Notes under the pieces: generated by a model
The model's database searches: none
The model's input: the letters and a program-made list of their open reading frames with translations, nothing else
What the model was told of the DNA's origin: nothing
Origin: Clostridiales bacterium
GTDB taxonomy: Bacteria; Bacillota; Clostridia; Lachnospirales; Lachnospiraceae
Assembly: GCA_029010495.1 (NCBI GenBank)
Contig: JAQXKO010000003.1
Span: forward strand, 1 to 64,000
DNA length: 64,000 nt
Direction: 5' to 3'
Program-made: the position numbers and the translations under genes
Shown: positions 16,001 through 24,953 of the stretch, piece after piece
How the letters are laid out: each line of letters opens with the position of its first letter
How positions within the stretch are numbered: position 1 is the stretch's first letter

Positions 16001-17296
16001 ATGTTTGCAGATATAGCAACAATTTATATTCGTTCCGGTAAGGGCGGAGATGGTCATGTAAGCTTCATACGTGAGCTTTTTGTTGCAGCCGGCGGACCGA
16101 ACGGAGGAGACGGCGGAAAGGGCGGAGACCTTATTTTTGAGGTTGATGAGGGGCTGAATACGCTAAATGATTATAGATTTAAAAGAAAATTCTGTGCCGA
16201 AGACGGTGAACAGGGTGGAAAAAACAACTGTACGGGACGCGACGGCGAAGATCTTGTATTAAAAGTTCCTTCAGGTACAATTATCAGAGAAAAAAAATCG
16301 GGCAAAATCATTGCTGATATGTCCGGTGAAAATAAACGTGTAACAATATTAAAGGGCGGTCGAGGAGGCAAAGGAAACCAGCATTATGCAACCCCTACAA
16401 TGCAGGTGCCTAAATTTGCCCAGCCCGGCGGCAAGGCAATGGAGCTTGATGTGACACTTGAGCTTAAAGTTATTGCAGATGTAGGACTTGTGGGATTCCC
16501 GAATGTTGGTAAATCAACGTTTTTATCAAGAGTTACAAATGCAAAGCCAAAGATTGCAAATTATCATTTTACGACCCTTAATCCAAATCTGGGTGTGGTT
16601 AATATTGCCGGAGACGGATTCGTGATTGCCGACATACCCGGTCTGATTGAAGGTGCGTCGGAAGGAATTGGTCTCGGCCATGAATTCCTTAAACATATTG
16701 AAAGAACAAGAGTAATCTGTCATATTGTAGACGGTGCAGGAGTTGAGGGACGTGATCCTGCAAGTGATATTAAAAAAATTAATCTTGAGCTTGAAAAGTT
16801 CAATCCGGAGCTTATTAATAAGCCTCAGATTATTGTTGCTAATAAGATGGACGTACTTACCCCGGAAGAGCAGACAATAGCAATTGAGCTTCTGTCCGAA
16901 GAGTTAAAGGAAGAAATTGACAAAGGAATAGAAATAGTGCCGATTTCTGCCGTTAGCGGTCAAAATGTCGAGGCGCTTCTTTATAAGATAAATGATCTTC
17001 TTAAAACACAGCCTAAGGGAGCAATTATTTACGAAAGCGAATATGATCCAAGTGAATATATCGATGAGGATTTGCCTTTTACGGTTGAATATTCCGAAGA
17101 GCTTGATGCGTTTGTCGTAGAGGGACCCCGTATTGAAAAAATGCTTGGTTATACTAATCTCGACTCTGAAAAAGGATTTGAGTTTTTCCAGAAGTTCCTT
17201 AAGTCGAGCGGTGTTCTTGATGAGCTTGAAGCACTTGGCATTGAAGACGGCGATACAGTCAGAATGTATGGACATGCATTTGATTATTATAAATAA
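16001..17296 (+). CDS. obgE: GTPase Obg
   Basis: Essential GTPase in late 50S assembly and the stress response. The 431-residue protein has the glycine-rich Obg fold (about 1-158), then the G domain with GFPNVGKST (G1), DIPGLIEGA (G3) and NKMD (G4), and a C-terminal OCT domain as in Gram-positive forms. AGGAGG lies directly upstream of ATG 16001. It starts a run of tightly packed genes (yhbY, nadD-yqeK, rsfS) concerned with ribosome assembly and nucleotide metabolism. Confidence 0.97.
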   Translation: MFADIATIYIRSGKGGDGHVSFIRELFVAAGGPNGGDGGKGGDLIFEVDEGLNTLNDYRFKRKFCAEDGEQGGKNNCTGRDGEDLVLKVPSGTIIREKKSGKIIADMSGENKRVTILKGGRGGKGNQHYATPTMQVPKFAQPGGKAMELDVTLELKVIADVGLVGFPNVGKSTFLSRVTNAKPKIANYHFTTLNPNLGVVNIAGDGFVIADIPGLIEGASEGIGLGHEFLKHIERTRVICHIVDGAGVEGRDPASDIKKINLELEKFNPELINKPQIIVANKMDVLTPEEQTIAIELLSEELKEEIDKGIEIVPISAVSGQNVEALLYKINDLLKTQPKGAIIYESEYDPSEYIDEDLPFTVEYSEELDAFVVEGPRIEKMLGYTNLDSEKGFEFFQKFLKSSGVLDELEALGIEDGDTVRMYGHAFDYYK

Positions 17297-17311
17297 TAAA
17301 CAGGAGATAAT

Positions 17312-17614
17312 ATGAACAGCAGACAGAGAGCATACCTTAAAGGACTTGCTATGAATATTGAACCTTCCTTTCAGGTAGGAAAGGGTATGATTACACCTCA
17401 AAATACAGAAGCAATAGCAGAGAGTCTTGAGGCAAATGAATTGATTAAAATTAATGTCTTAAATAATTGTGTAGATGAACCTAAAAATATTGCATCAATA
17501 CTGGCAGAAAGAACAAACTCAGAAATTGTTCAGGTTATCGGTAGAAAAATAGTATTATATAAGGTGTCTAAGAATAAAAAGAAAATCAGCTTAGAGGTAA
17601 AGAAAATCCGATGA
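17312..17614 (+). CDS. yhbY: YhbY family RNA-binding protein (CRM domain)
   Basis: Single CRM-domain protein of 100 residues associated with pre-50S ribosomal particles. It starts MNSRQRAYLKGLA and has the GKGMIT loop that corresponds to the family's conserved GxxG motif. It follows obgE by 15 bases and shares ATGA with the next gene. Confidence 0.93.
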   Translation: MNSRQRAYLKGLAMNIEPSFQVGKGMITPQNTEAIAESLEANELIKINVLNNCVDEPKNIASILAERTNSEIVQVIGRKIVLYKVSKNKKKISLEVKKIR

Positions 17615-18825
17615 AAAAAATTGCTTTACTCGGCGGAAGCTTTAATCCGTTTCATAATGGTCACAAGGCAATGCTTGATGCTGCGATTAAAGGCATCAAT
17701 CCCGATACGGTAATTATTATGCCTGCCAAAAAACCGCCTCATAAAATGGCTTATATGGGTGTAAAGGATATTGACCGTTTTAATATGCTTAAGTGCCTGG
17801 AAAAGGATTATGATAATGTAATTGTAAGCGATATGGAACTTAAAACTCCCGGCTTTTCATATACAAAGGATACTGTTTTTAAGCTTAAAAAGCTATATCC
17901 CGATTCAATTATATATTTTATTATGGGCGGTGATTCCATAGCAAATTTTGAAAAGTGGAGAGAGCCGGATACTATTGTTAAATATGCCTATATTTGTGTA
18001 TGTATCAGAAATGAGGCAAATGTTGATTATGTAAAGGATAAAATTACTTACCTCAAAAATAAAATCGGCGGTAATTATTATATACTTAATTTTGAACGTA
18101 TAGATATATCGTCAACAATGATAAGAAATAATATCTTAAATAATATAAGCTGCAGGGGCTTGCTTCCCGATTCGATTCTTGAATATATTGTTGAGAATAA
18201 TTTGTACAGGAAGACCGGCAACGGCTATTCCCTTAAGGAATTAGTAGAGATAATGGAACAGGAGCTTTTGAAGAGCAGATATATTCATTCGCTCGGTGTA
18301 ATGAATTGTGCTGCCGACCTGGCTGTTATTTATAATGTTGATATAAACAGAGCCATGACAGCCGGAATTTTGCACGACTGTGCCAAAATATACAGCGCCG
18401 CCGAGCTTATTAATATATGCGGACAAAATAATGTTTATCTTTCCGCAAACGAAAAATCTGATGAACAGACAACAAAAAACCTTGTTCATTCAAAGGCCGG
18501 AAGTATTATTGCACATAATATTTATTTTATTGATGATGAAGAGATATTATCTGCCATTTATTATCATACTGTCGGCAGACCGGCAATGACAATGCTTGAA
18601 AAAATTATTTTCGTAGCAGATTATATTGAACCCGGCAGAAAACAGCTGACAAATCCGCCGCTTGATGAAATCAGAAGAACCGCATATGAAGATATTGATA
18701 AATCAGTTGAATTAATATGCAAAAATACGATTGATTATCTTAACAGTATCGAAAAGTATGTAGATAATAATACATTGGAAACTTATGACTATTATAAAGC
18801 AATAAGAGAGGATAAAAATGAATAA
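17611..18825 (+). CDS. nadD-yqeK: NadD-YqeK fusion: nicotinate-nucleotide adenylyltransferase and HD-domain Ap4A hydrolase
   Basis: Two enzymes in one chain of 404 residues. Residues 1-195 are NadD, which makes deamido-NAD from nicotinate mononucleotide and ATP, with GGSFNPFHNGH at the N-terminus and ISSTMIR near residue 170. Residues about 208-404 are a YqeK-type HD phosphohydrolase, expected to split diadenosine tetraphosphate symmetrically, with HSLGV, GILHDCAK (the HD pair) and ADYIEPGR. In B. subtilis these are separate neighbouring genes. The fused form is found in other Clostridia. The next gene, rsfS, overlaps by 8 bases. Confidence 0.93.
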   Translation: MKKIALLGGSFNPFHNGHKAMLDAAIKGINPDTVIIMPAKKPPHKMAYMGVKDIDRFNMLKCLEKDYDNVIVSDMELKTPGFSYTKDTVFKLKKLYPDSIIYFIMGGDSIANFEKWREPDTIVKYAYICVCIRNEANVDYVKDKITYLKNKIGGNYYILNFERIDISSTMIRNNILNNISCRGLLPDSILEYIVENNLYRKTGNGYSLKELVEIMEQELLKSRYIHSLGVMNCAADLAVIYNVDINRAMTAGILHDCAKIYSAAELINICGQNNVYLSANEKSDEQTTKNLVHSKAGSIIAHNIYFIDDEEILSAIYYHTVGRPAMTMLEKIIFVADYIEPGRKQLTNPPLDEIRRTAYEDIDKSVELICKNTIDYLNSIEKYVDNNTLETYDYYKAIREDKNE

Positions 18826-19150
18826 AAACATACCGATTATAAGAAAAAGTCTTGAAGACAAGCTTGCAAATAATATAATAATGCTTGATATTTCAGAACA
18901 GACTGTATTAACAGATTTTATAGTAATTGCTGACGGTTCAAATGTAAACCATCTTGATGCTTTGGTTGATTCAGTAACAGATGAGCTTGCCAGAGAAGGT
19001 ATCAAGCCTAAGACAATAGAGGGAAACAGTCGTTCGGGATGGGTGTTAATTGACTATAATAATTTTATAATTCATCTTTTCACTCATGAAATGCGTAATT
19101 TTTACAACCTTGAGAGAATTTGGATGGATGGTAAAAAAATTACTGACTAA
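18818..19150 (+). CDS. rsfS: Ribosomal silencing factor RsfS
   Basis: Binds L14 on the 50S subunit and blocks subunit joining when nutrients are short. The protein has 110 residues, with the family features TDFIVIADGSN near the N-terminus and SGWVLIDYNNFIIHLF near the C-terminus. ATG 18818 has GAGAGGA upstream inside the end of yqeK. The obgE-yhbY-nadD-yqeK-rsfS order is conserved in Firmicutes. Confidence 0.96.
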   Translation: MNKNIPIIRKSLEDKLANNIIMLDISEQTVLTDFIVIADGSNVNHLDALVDSVTDELAREGIKPKTIEGNSRSGWVLIDYNNFIIHLFTHEMRNFYNLERIWMDGKKITD

Positions 19151-19219
19151 ACATATTTTATTCACATATGTATGATAGTATTAGCTGATGATAAAGCTTA
19201 TTGTATTGGAGGCCAAAGA

Positions 19220-20164
19220 GTGATAGAGGTTAATAATCTGGTTAAATATTATGGAAATTATCCGGCTGTAAATAAAATATCCTTTTCATTGTCGGAGGGT
19301 AAGATATATGGTCTTCTGGGACCAAACGGCGCAGGAAAATCTACAACCATGAATATTATAACAGGATATATCGGTGCTACGAGCGGTAGTGTAAAAATCA
19401 ATGGATTTGATATTTTGGAAGAGCCCGAAAAAGCAAAGAAGAACATTGGATATCTTCCTGAAATTCCGCCGCTTTTTAAGGATATGACAGTAGACGAATA
19501 TTTATTATTTGTTGCGGAATTAAAGGGTGTTAAAAGAGCAGAACGAAGAAATCATGTTGATGAAATAGAAGAAAAAACTTTTGTCAGTGATGTAGCTTAC
19601 AGACTTATTAAGCATCTTTCAAAGGGATACAGACAAAGAGTCGGTCTGGCTGCTGCCATTATTTCATATCCTAAAGTAATTATACTTGATGAACCTACAG
19701 TTGGTCTTGATCCGAAGCAGATAAATGAAATGAGGGAATTGATTATCTCATTAAAGAAAAATCATACTGTCATTTTGTCATCACACATTATGCAGGAGGT
19801 TGCTGCAGTATGTGACGAGTTACTTATAATATCAAAGGGAACTCTGATTGCAAGAGGTACTCCTCAGGAACTTGAAAAGCTTCAAAATAAAGGTACCGTA
19901 ATCACCTATAAGCTTAAGGGTCAAAAGGAAGCAATTGAAGAAGTCATACATAATGATTCAAAAATATCCTCCTATGAAATTTCGGAAAATAACGGACATA
20001 TTTCAGTTTCCTTATCAACTTCACTTGAACCTGATGAGGCTCTTGAAAGATTTTATTTGTTATTTGCAGAAAAGAAGATTATTATACTTGAAAGTAATGC
20101 ATTAAAGAATTCACTTGAGGATCTTTTTCTGTCAATTGTCAGTAACGATAAGGAGGATGAATAA
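19220..20164 (+). CDS. ABC transporter ATP-binding protein, GldA-like
   Basis: ATPase subunit of an ABC-2 type exporter, 314 residues. Walker A is GPNGAGKST, the signature is LSKGYRQR and Walker B is VIILDEPTVGLDP, followed by the switch His in LSSHI. The start is GTG 19220 with GGAGG at 19208-19212; a longer frame from 19172 lacks a site. It heads a four-gene operon (ATPase, permease, Gldg-type auxiliary protein, DUF4340 protein). This set resembles Bacteroidetes gldAFG, but here it stands without motility genes. The substrate is unknown. Confidence 0.92.
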   Translation: MIEVNNLVKYYGNYPAVNKISFSLSEGKIYGLLGPNGAGKSTTMNIITGYIGATSGSVKINGFDILEEPEKAKKNIGYLPEIPPLFKDMTVDEYLLFVAELKGVKRAERRNHVDEIEEKTFVSDVAYRLIKHLSKGYRQRVGLAAAIISYPKVIILDEPTVGLDPKQINEMRELIISLKKNHTVILSSHIMQEVAAVCDELLIISKGTLIARGTPQELEKLQNKGTVITYKLKGQKEAIEEVIHNDSKISSYEISENNGHISVSLSTSLEPDEALERFYLLFAEKKIIILESNALKNSLEDLFLSIVSNDKEDE

Positions 20165-21028
20165 ATGATTGCAATATATAAAAGAGAATTAAAAAGTTTA
20201 TTTAACTCCATGATTGGCTTTGTATTTATTGCTCTGTATGTTATAGTTGCTGCATTATATTTTAAAACCTATAACATTAATTACGGAATCGCTCAGGTAG
20301 GATTTACACTTTATAACTGCAGCTGGGGATATTTGTTATTTGCAATTCTTCCGATGAAATCTCTTCCGGAAGAAAAAAAAGATAAAATCGACCAGCTTCT
20401 ATACACATCACCAGTATCTGTTACCGGGATAATATTCGGAAAGTATTTGGCAATGTGTACGGTGTTTTCTGTTGCAATGCTTGTACTTTCCACATTTCCC
20501 ATAGCAATTAATTCTCTCGGATATTCTTTGTTTAAAATTGATTATTCGTTTCTATTTGCTTATTTTTTGTTGGGCTGTGCATATATATCAATTTGTTTAT
20601 TTATATCATCATTATGCGAAAACCAGATAATATCCGGAGTTCTTTCTCTTGTTGTAATATTCATACTTGAATGCTCGGGGTCACTTGCCTCACTTTTATC
20701 GGACAAGGATTATGTTTCGCTTTTATGCTTTATTATTATTGCCATGCTGGCAGGAGTAGTATGCGGAGTTTTTTCAAAGAGCATTATGCTTGGTTTTACA
20801 ACCGGTACAGGTTTTTCACTTATTGTCATAATTTTGTATATTGTTAAAAAAGAAATGTTTACGGGATTAATTCAAAAGGTTTTAAATTCCATTTCGCCTT
20901 CAAATTATCTTATGTCATTTTTTTATTATTATATGTTTGATATTAAAGCTATTGTATTTTATCTTTCGCTAATATTTGTGGGAGTTTTTCTTACTATTCA
21001 GATAATTCAAAAAAGAAGATACAGTTAA
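20165..21028 (+). CDS. ABC-2 type permease, GldF-like
   Basis: Membrane subunit of the exporter, 287 residues with six predicted helices and the ABC-2 permease profile. It opens MIAIYKRELKSLFNS, typical of the family, and its first base directly follows the ATPase stop. It should form the pore with the ATPase. Confidence 0.9.
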   Translation: MIAIYKRELKSLFNSMIGFVFIALYVIVAALYFKTYNINYGIAQVGFTLYNCSWGYLLFAILPMKSLPEEKKDKIDQLLYTSPVSVTGIIFGKYLAMCTVFSVAMLVLSTFPIAINSLGYSLFKIDYSFLFAYFLLGCAYISICLFISSLCENQIISGVLSLVVIFILECSGSLASLLSDKDYVSLLCFIIIAMLAGVVCGVFSKSIMLGFTTGTGFSLIVIILYIVKKEMFTGLIQKVLNSISPSNYLMSFFYYYMFDIKAIVFYLSLIFVGVFLTIQIIQKRRYS

Positions 21029-21048
21029 TTATAGGTGGTAATTATTTT

Positions 21049-22518
21049 ATGAACAAAAAAATCAATCGTTCAATTCAGTTTAAAAATGGTTCATACAGCT
21101 TTGTAATTACCGTTCTTGTAATTGCCGTAATAGTTGTAGTGAATCTTTTGGTCAATGCATTGCCTGCTTCAAAGACAACCTTCAGTATTTCGGATACGGA
21201 TTATTATTCAATTACGGATAAGACAAAATCATTTTTGAAGGGAATAAACAACGAGGTAAATATTTATCTTTTATCAAATGAATCAGGCACATTTGAAGAA
21301 TATACGGAAGCCGTATGCAAAGAATTTGCTTCCGGTTCAAAGAAGATTAAGCTTAATAAAATAGATATGGCGACTGAGCCTGCATTTATGGCAAAATATA
21401 AGCTTAACGATACAAAGGCGGCCATGTCTGTTGTTGTTGAAAATAAAACAACCGGCAAATACAGAGTGGTTCCGTATAATTCAATGGTATTTAAGACAGA
21501 TAAATATGATGAATCAGGCAATTCTTATTCCTCATGGAATTATGACGGTGAAGGACAGATTGCTTCCGCAGTTAATTATGTTACATCTGAAACTGCAGTT
21601 AAGGTTTATGAGTTAACAGGTCATAATGAAATATTGCTTTCGGGCACAACTCTTCCTCAGGCTTTAGCAAAAAGTAATTATGAGCTTTGCGATACTCCGC
21701 TTGACCTGACGAAGGGTAATGATGTTCCTGATGATTGTGACGTTATTATTATTCATGTTCCTACTAAGGATATTTCTGATTCTGAGCTTGCTATATTAAA
21801 GAATTATTGTAAAAACGGCGGTAATATTATTGTGATTTTTAATAATCTCGGTGATATTGATGTATCAAATCTCTACAGTCTTATTAATTATAACGGAATA
21901 AAGCTTGTGGACGGTCTTATTATTGAAAAAGATGATAATTATCATTATGCATCCGGAACAGCCTCACAATATATTTTGATGCCTTCTGTTAACAACAGGC
22001 ATGAAATTACTAAATCGTTAAAGAATTCTGTTGCATGTCTTTACAGCTCGGCAGTTAAAAAATGTGATACAACGGAAAGCACTGTAAATTATATAGATCT
22101 GTTATCCACATCCTCTGATTATCAGATAGCTTATGCCGAGAAGAAAGATGAGGATTCCGAATCAAAAACATACACGGTTGATTATACTGAACCGACTCAG
22201 CTTGCAGTATTGGCAACAAATGATTTCGGCGGGGTTAAAACATCATCTACACTTGTTATCGGATGCAGTTATTTTCTGCAGAAGGTTGTTGATGATTCAA
22301 CACTCAATTCAAATATCAGTATAATTACAAATACGATTAAGTATGTTGCCGGTGATGATTCCGACATATATGTAGAAGTTAAAACACTCGAAGAGAAGAG
22401 CAATCATCCTACCAAGAGTCAGTCTACAATGCTAATAATAATATATATCGGACTTATTCCGTTTATTTTTATATTGACAGGCGTATGTAATTATATTCTG
22501 CGTCAGATTAAAGGATAA
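21049..22518 (+). CDS. Gldg-type ABC transporter auxiliary protein
   Basis: Protein of 489 residues with one N-terminal membrane helix (about 17-38), a large extracytoplasmic domain of the ABC_transp_aux/GldG type (about 50-450) and a C-terminal helix (about 460-485). The middle contains a ThuA/glutamine-amidotransferase-like fold, with NGGNIIVIF-like strands around residue 260. The family works with GldA/GldF-type exporters. The exact role is unknown. Confidence 0.85.
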   Translation: MNKKINRSIQFKNGSYSFVITVLVIAVIVVVNLLVNALPASKTTFSISDTDYYSITDKTKSFLKGINNEVNIYLLSNESGTFEEYTEAVCKEFASGSKKIKLNKIDMATEPAFMAKYKLNDTKAAMSVVVENKTTGKYRVVPYNSMVFKTDKYDESGNSYSSWNYDGEGQIASAVNYVTSETAVKVYELTGHNEILLSGTTLPQALAKSNYELCDTPLDLTKGNDVPDDCDVIIIHVPTKDISDSELAILKNYCKNGGNIIVIFNNLGDIDVSNLYSLINYNGIKLVDGLIIEKDDNYHYASGTASQYILMPSVNNRHEITKSLKNSVACLYSSAVKKCDTTESTVNYIDLLSTSSDYQIAYAEKKDEDSESKTYTVDYTEPTQLAVLATNDFGGVKTSSTLVIGCSYFLQKVVDDSTLNSNISIITNTIKYVAGDDSDIYVEVKTLEEKSNHPTKSQSTMLIIIYIGLIPFIFILTGVCNYILRQIKG

Positions 22519-22520
22519 TT

Positions 22521-24095
22521 ATGAATAAAAAAAGTAAAAATCTTCTGTTTGTCATCATTATACTTGTCCTGCTTATTATTATATATTTTGTTGTAAAAAA
22601 TAACAGCAAAGAAGAGCAGCCGAATAACACGGAACAGATTAAGGAATTATTATTTCAAAAGGGTACTTCATTTTCAAATATCAAAATTGCAAATGAAAAG
22701 TGTAATTTTGAAGTATTTTTTGATGATATTACATTGAAGTGGAAAAAAAAGGATGATGAAAATTTTCATATCAATCAGAAACTGTTTAATTCTATGATAA
22801 GCAGTATTTCAGGACTTACATATTCCAGAACGATTACTGATTTTAAAAATCTTGAGGATTTTGGTCTTGAAAATCCTAAGGTGTCCTTTGAGCTCACCGA
22901 TAAAACAGGTAAAGTTACAAATCTGTTAATTTCATCAAATAAGGTTGATGCGTCCGGAAAAACAACATACTTTATGATTGAAAACGACAACAAGATTTAT
23001 ATTTCCGAAAATACACTCAGTGTATATGGTGATTATGAATTATATGATTTTTGCGAAGTGGCTTCTGTCCCTGTTTTTTCAAAGTATTCACTGGGAAATA
23101 TTGTAGTTTCTAATCAATACACCGAAAAGCTTGTTGTATTTTCAGGTGATGATAAGCTTTATTATTATAACGGTATTTCTGAAAATGAAGATAAAAAGCA
23201 TTTGGCAGATGAATCTGACGCAGTTGTATTTTACAATCATTTAAACGAATTTAAATATAATACTGTTGTTTCGCATAATCCGAGTGAAGATGATTTGGCA
23301 ACATACGGTCTGAAAAATCCGCAATGTACCATAATTATTAATTTTTCGGGTCAGGGAACATATTCAGGAGCGGGTACGGAAACAGAATTTATATATACGC
23401 TCAATATAGGTAATCCGGTATCTGAAAATGCAGGAGAATATTACTGCAATTTTACTTGTACCGAAGATGGTAAAGATAGCTACGTATTTTATGATAATTC
23501 AGTATATAAAATCAACAATATATATGCGAAATACTTTATAAATCTGAGTAATATCAGACTTAACGGAGAATATTCACTAATTACATCAGTACTTCCCGAA
23601 AATGAGCTGCCTGTTCTTACGATGGATATGATTAAATCTATTATCATTTCAAATTCAGACGGATTTTATTGCGGGATTCATAGAGAAAATGATAGATTTA
23701 CTCTCATAAAAGATCCTGTATCATATGATAAATATGATGCAGACCAAATAAGTATTAAGCAGCTTGAGGGTTATATAACGCAGAAGGATTTATTTGCTTT
23801 TGGAAGCAGGATAGAAAGTAATGCTTCTGAAATTATTCTTAATAAATACGGCTTAGGCAATAATTCAAAGCATATAAAAATAGACTTTGCTGCCGATGAC
23901 AAAAACGGTAACCGGAGAGATTTTACATTTGAATTAAAGCTCGGAAACGAGTATAAGGATGAAAGTGGCGAAGTAACAGGATATTATGTGACTTCTTCCA
24001 ATTCGGAATATGTATTTGTTATGAATAAACAGATTTGTGAATATCTTGATTTTATTGACTCTGATTATTTCAGCGGTAAGAAAATATATAAATAA
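22521..24095 (+). CDS. DUF4340 domain protein
   Basis: Membrane-anchored extracytoplasmic protein of 524 residues. One N-terminal helix (about 7-25) is followed by repeated DUF4340 units with the pattern of a lysine-rich W/F strand, then LEDFGLENP and similar 'YGL..P' turns (near residues 115, 262 and 446). It starts two bases after the auxiliary gene and closes the exporter operon, a pairing often seen with Gldg proteins. No function is established. Confidence 0.85.
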   Translation: MNKKSKNLLFVIIILVLLIIIYFVVKNNSKEEQPNNTEQIKELLFQKGTSFSNIKIANEKCNFEVFFDDITLKWKKKDDENFHINQKLFNSMISSISGLTYSRTITDFKNLEDFGLENPKVSFELTDKTGKVTNLLISSNKVDASGKTTYFMIENDNKIYISENTLSVYGDYELYDFCEVASVPVFSKYSLGNIVVSNQYTEKLVVFSGDDKLYYYNGISENEDKKHLADESDAVVFYNHLNEFKYNTVVSHNPSEDDLATYGLKNPQCTIIINFSGQGTYSGAGTETEFIYTLNIGNPVSENAGEYYCNFTCTEDGKDSYVFYDNSVYKINNIYAKYFINLSNIRLNGEYSLITSVLPENELPVLTMDMIKSIIISNSDGFYCGIHRENDRFTLIKDPVSYDKYDADQISIKQLEGYITQKDLFAFGSRIESNASEIILNKYGLGNNSKHIKIDFAADDKNGNRRDFTFELKLGNEYKDESGEVTGYYVTSSNSEYVFVMNKQICEYLDFIDSDYFSGKKIYK

Positions 24096-24106
24096 TTTTG
24101 CAAAAT

Positions 24107-24140
24107 AAAAGGCTTTTAAGGATAAACTTAAAAGCCTTTT
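24107..24140. terminator. Bidirectional terminator between exporter operon and lexA
   Basis: A 14-bp perfect stem (24107-24120 with 24127-24140) and 6-base loop, with A-rich and T-rich flanks. It serves the two convergent transcripts. Confidence 0.92.
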
Positions 24141-24158
24141 TACAGTTTAAAATAATAA

Positions 24159-24785
24159 TTAATACATTCTGAATACACCGATAACCTTACCGAGTATGTC
24201 TACAGAATCAAAAATAAAAGGAAGCATTGAATCATTTTCAGGCTGAAGACGAATATGACCGTCTTCTTTATAAAAGGTTTTAACCGTAACGGAATCTTCA
24301 ATAAGTGCAACAACATAATCTCCGTTACGTGCTGTATTCTGCTTACGAACAATAATCAGGTCACCATCCATAATGTGGGCATTTATCATGCTTTCACCCT
24401 TAACCTTCAACATGAATATGTCTTCGTTTGGAAGATACATTTCGGGAATAGGGAAGTAATCTTCAATATTTTCCACGGCAAGAATCGGTTCGCCTGCTGT
24501 AACGGTACCTACAATAGGAACATTAACCATATCACGACGCAATGTATTAACCTCATCATTAACAAGCTCAATTCTTCTTGAACGCTTAGGGTCTCGTTTA
24601 ATATAACCTTTTTTCTCAAGAATATTAAGCTGTGAAAAAACAGATGAGGTTGAACTAAGACCGACAGCATTACCGATATCACGAACTGTCGGCGGTATAC
24701 CGTGCGCTTTAATTTCATTTCTTATATAATCAATAATTAGTTCCTGCCTTTTGGTCAATGAATTTTTATCTGAGCTGCTCATCAT
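24159..24785 (-). CDS. lexA: LexA repressor
   Basis: SOS-response repressor and self-cleaving serine protease. Residues 1-72 are the winged-helix DNA-binding domain. The cleavage site is Ala97-Gly98 in TVTAGEP, with catalytic Ser132 in KGESM and Lys169 in SVTVKTF. The 208-residue length is normal. Two ATGs lie in tandem (24785 and 24782); the second is better spaced from GGGAGG. An SOS box overlaps the -35 of its promoter, so it represses itself. Confidence 0.97.
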   Translation of the reverse strand: MMSSSDKNSLTKRQELIIDYIRNEIKAHGIPPTVRDIGNAVGLSSTSSVFSQLNILEKKGYIKRDPKRSRRIELVNDEVNTLRRDMVNVPIVGTVTAGEPILAVENIEDYFPIPEMYLPNEDIFMLKVKGESMINAHIMDGDLIIVRKQNTARNGDYVVALIEDSVTVKTFYKEDGHIRLQPENDSMLPFIFDSVDILGKVIGVFRMY

Positions 24786-24806
24786 AATCCTCCCATTTTT
24801 TTCATA

Positions 24807-24835
24807 ATTATAACATACAAATTAATGTTTGTAAA
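24807..24835 (-). promoter_or_regulatory. lexA promoter
   Basis: On the minus strand TTTACA (24835-24830), a 17-base spacer and TATAAT (24812-24807). Confidence 0.8.
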
Positions 24836-24844
24836 CATTTGTTC
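24833..24844 (-). promoter_or_regulatory. LexA operator (SOS box)
   Basis: Minus-strand GAACAAATGTTT fits the Firmicute LexA box core GAACRNRYGTTY at every position. It overlaps the -35 hexamer of lexA, as expected for autorepression that is lifted on DNA damage. Confidence 0.85.
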
Positions 24845-24889
24845 TATATTTTAAAAGGGCAAATTATATAAATTTTAAACTGTTATTAC

Positions 24890-24918
24890 TTGAATATGTT
24901 TTACCGATGTGGTAAACT
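24890..24918 (+). promoter_or_regulatory. Probable pyrH promoter with spacer palindrome
   Basis: TTGAAT (24890-24895), a 17-base spacer and TAAACT (24913-24918). An inverted repeat, TTTACC-N5-GGTAAA (24900-24916), lies in the spacer and -10. The hexamers are only fair. Confidence 0.5.
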
Positions 24919-24953
24919 ATAAACAATAAGTCAGAAAGCTTTTGGAGGATTTT

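Noticed and set aside
17133..17401. Frames overlapping the end of obgE on both strands
   Set aside because: They are shadows of obgE and yhbY and lack start signals.
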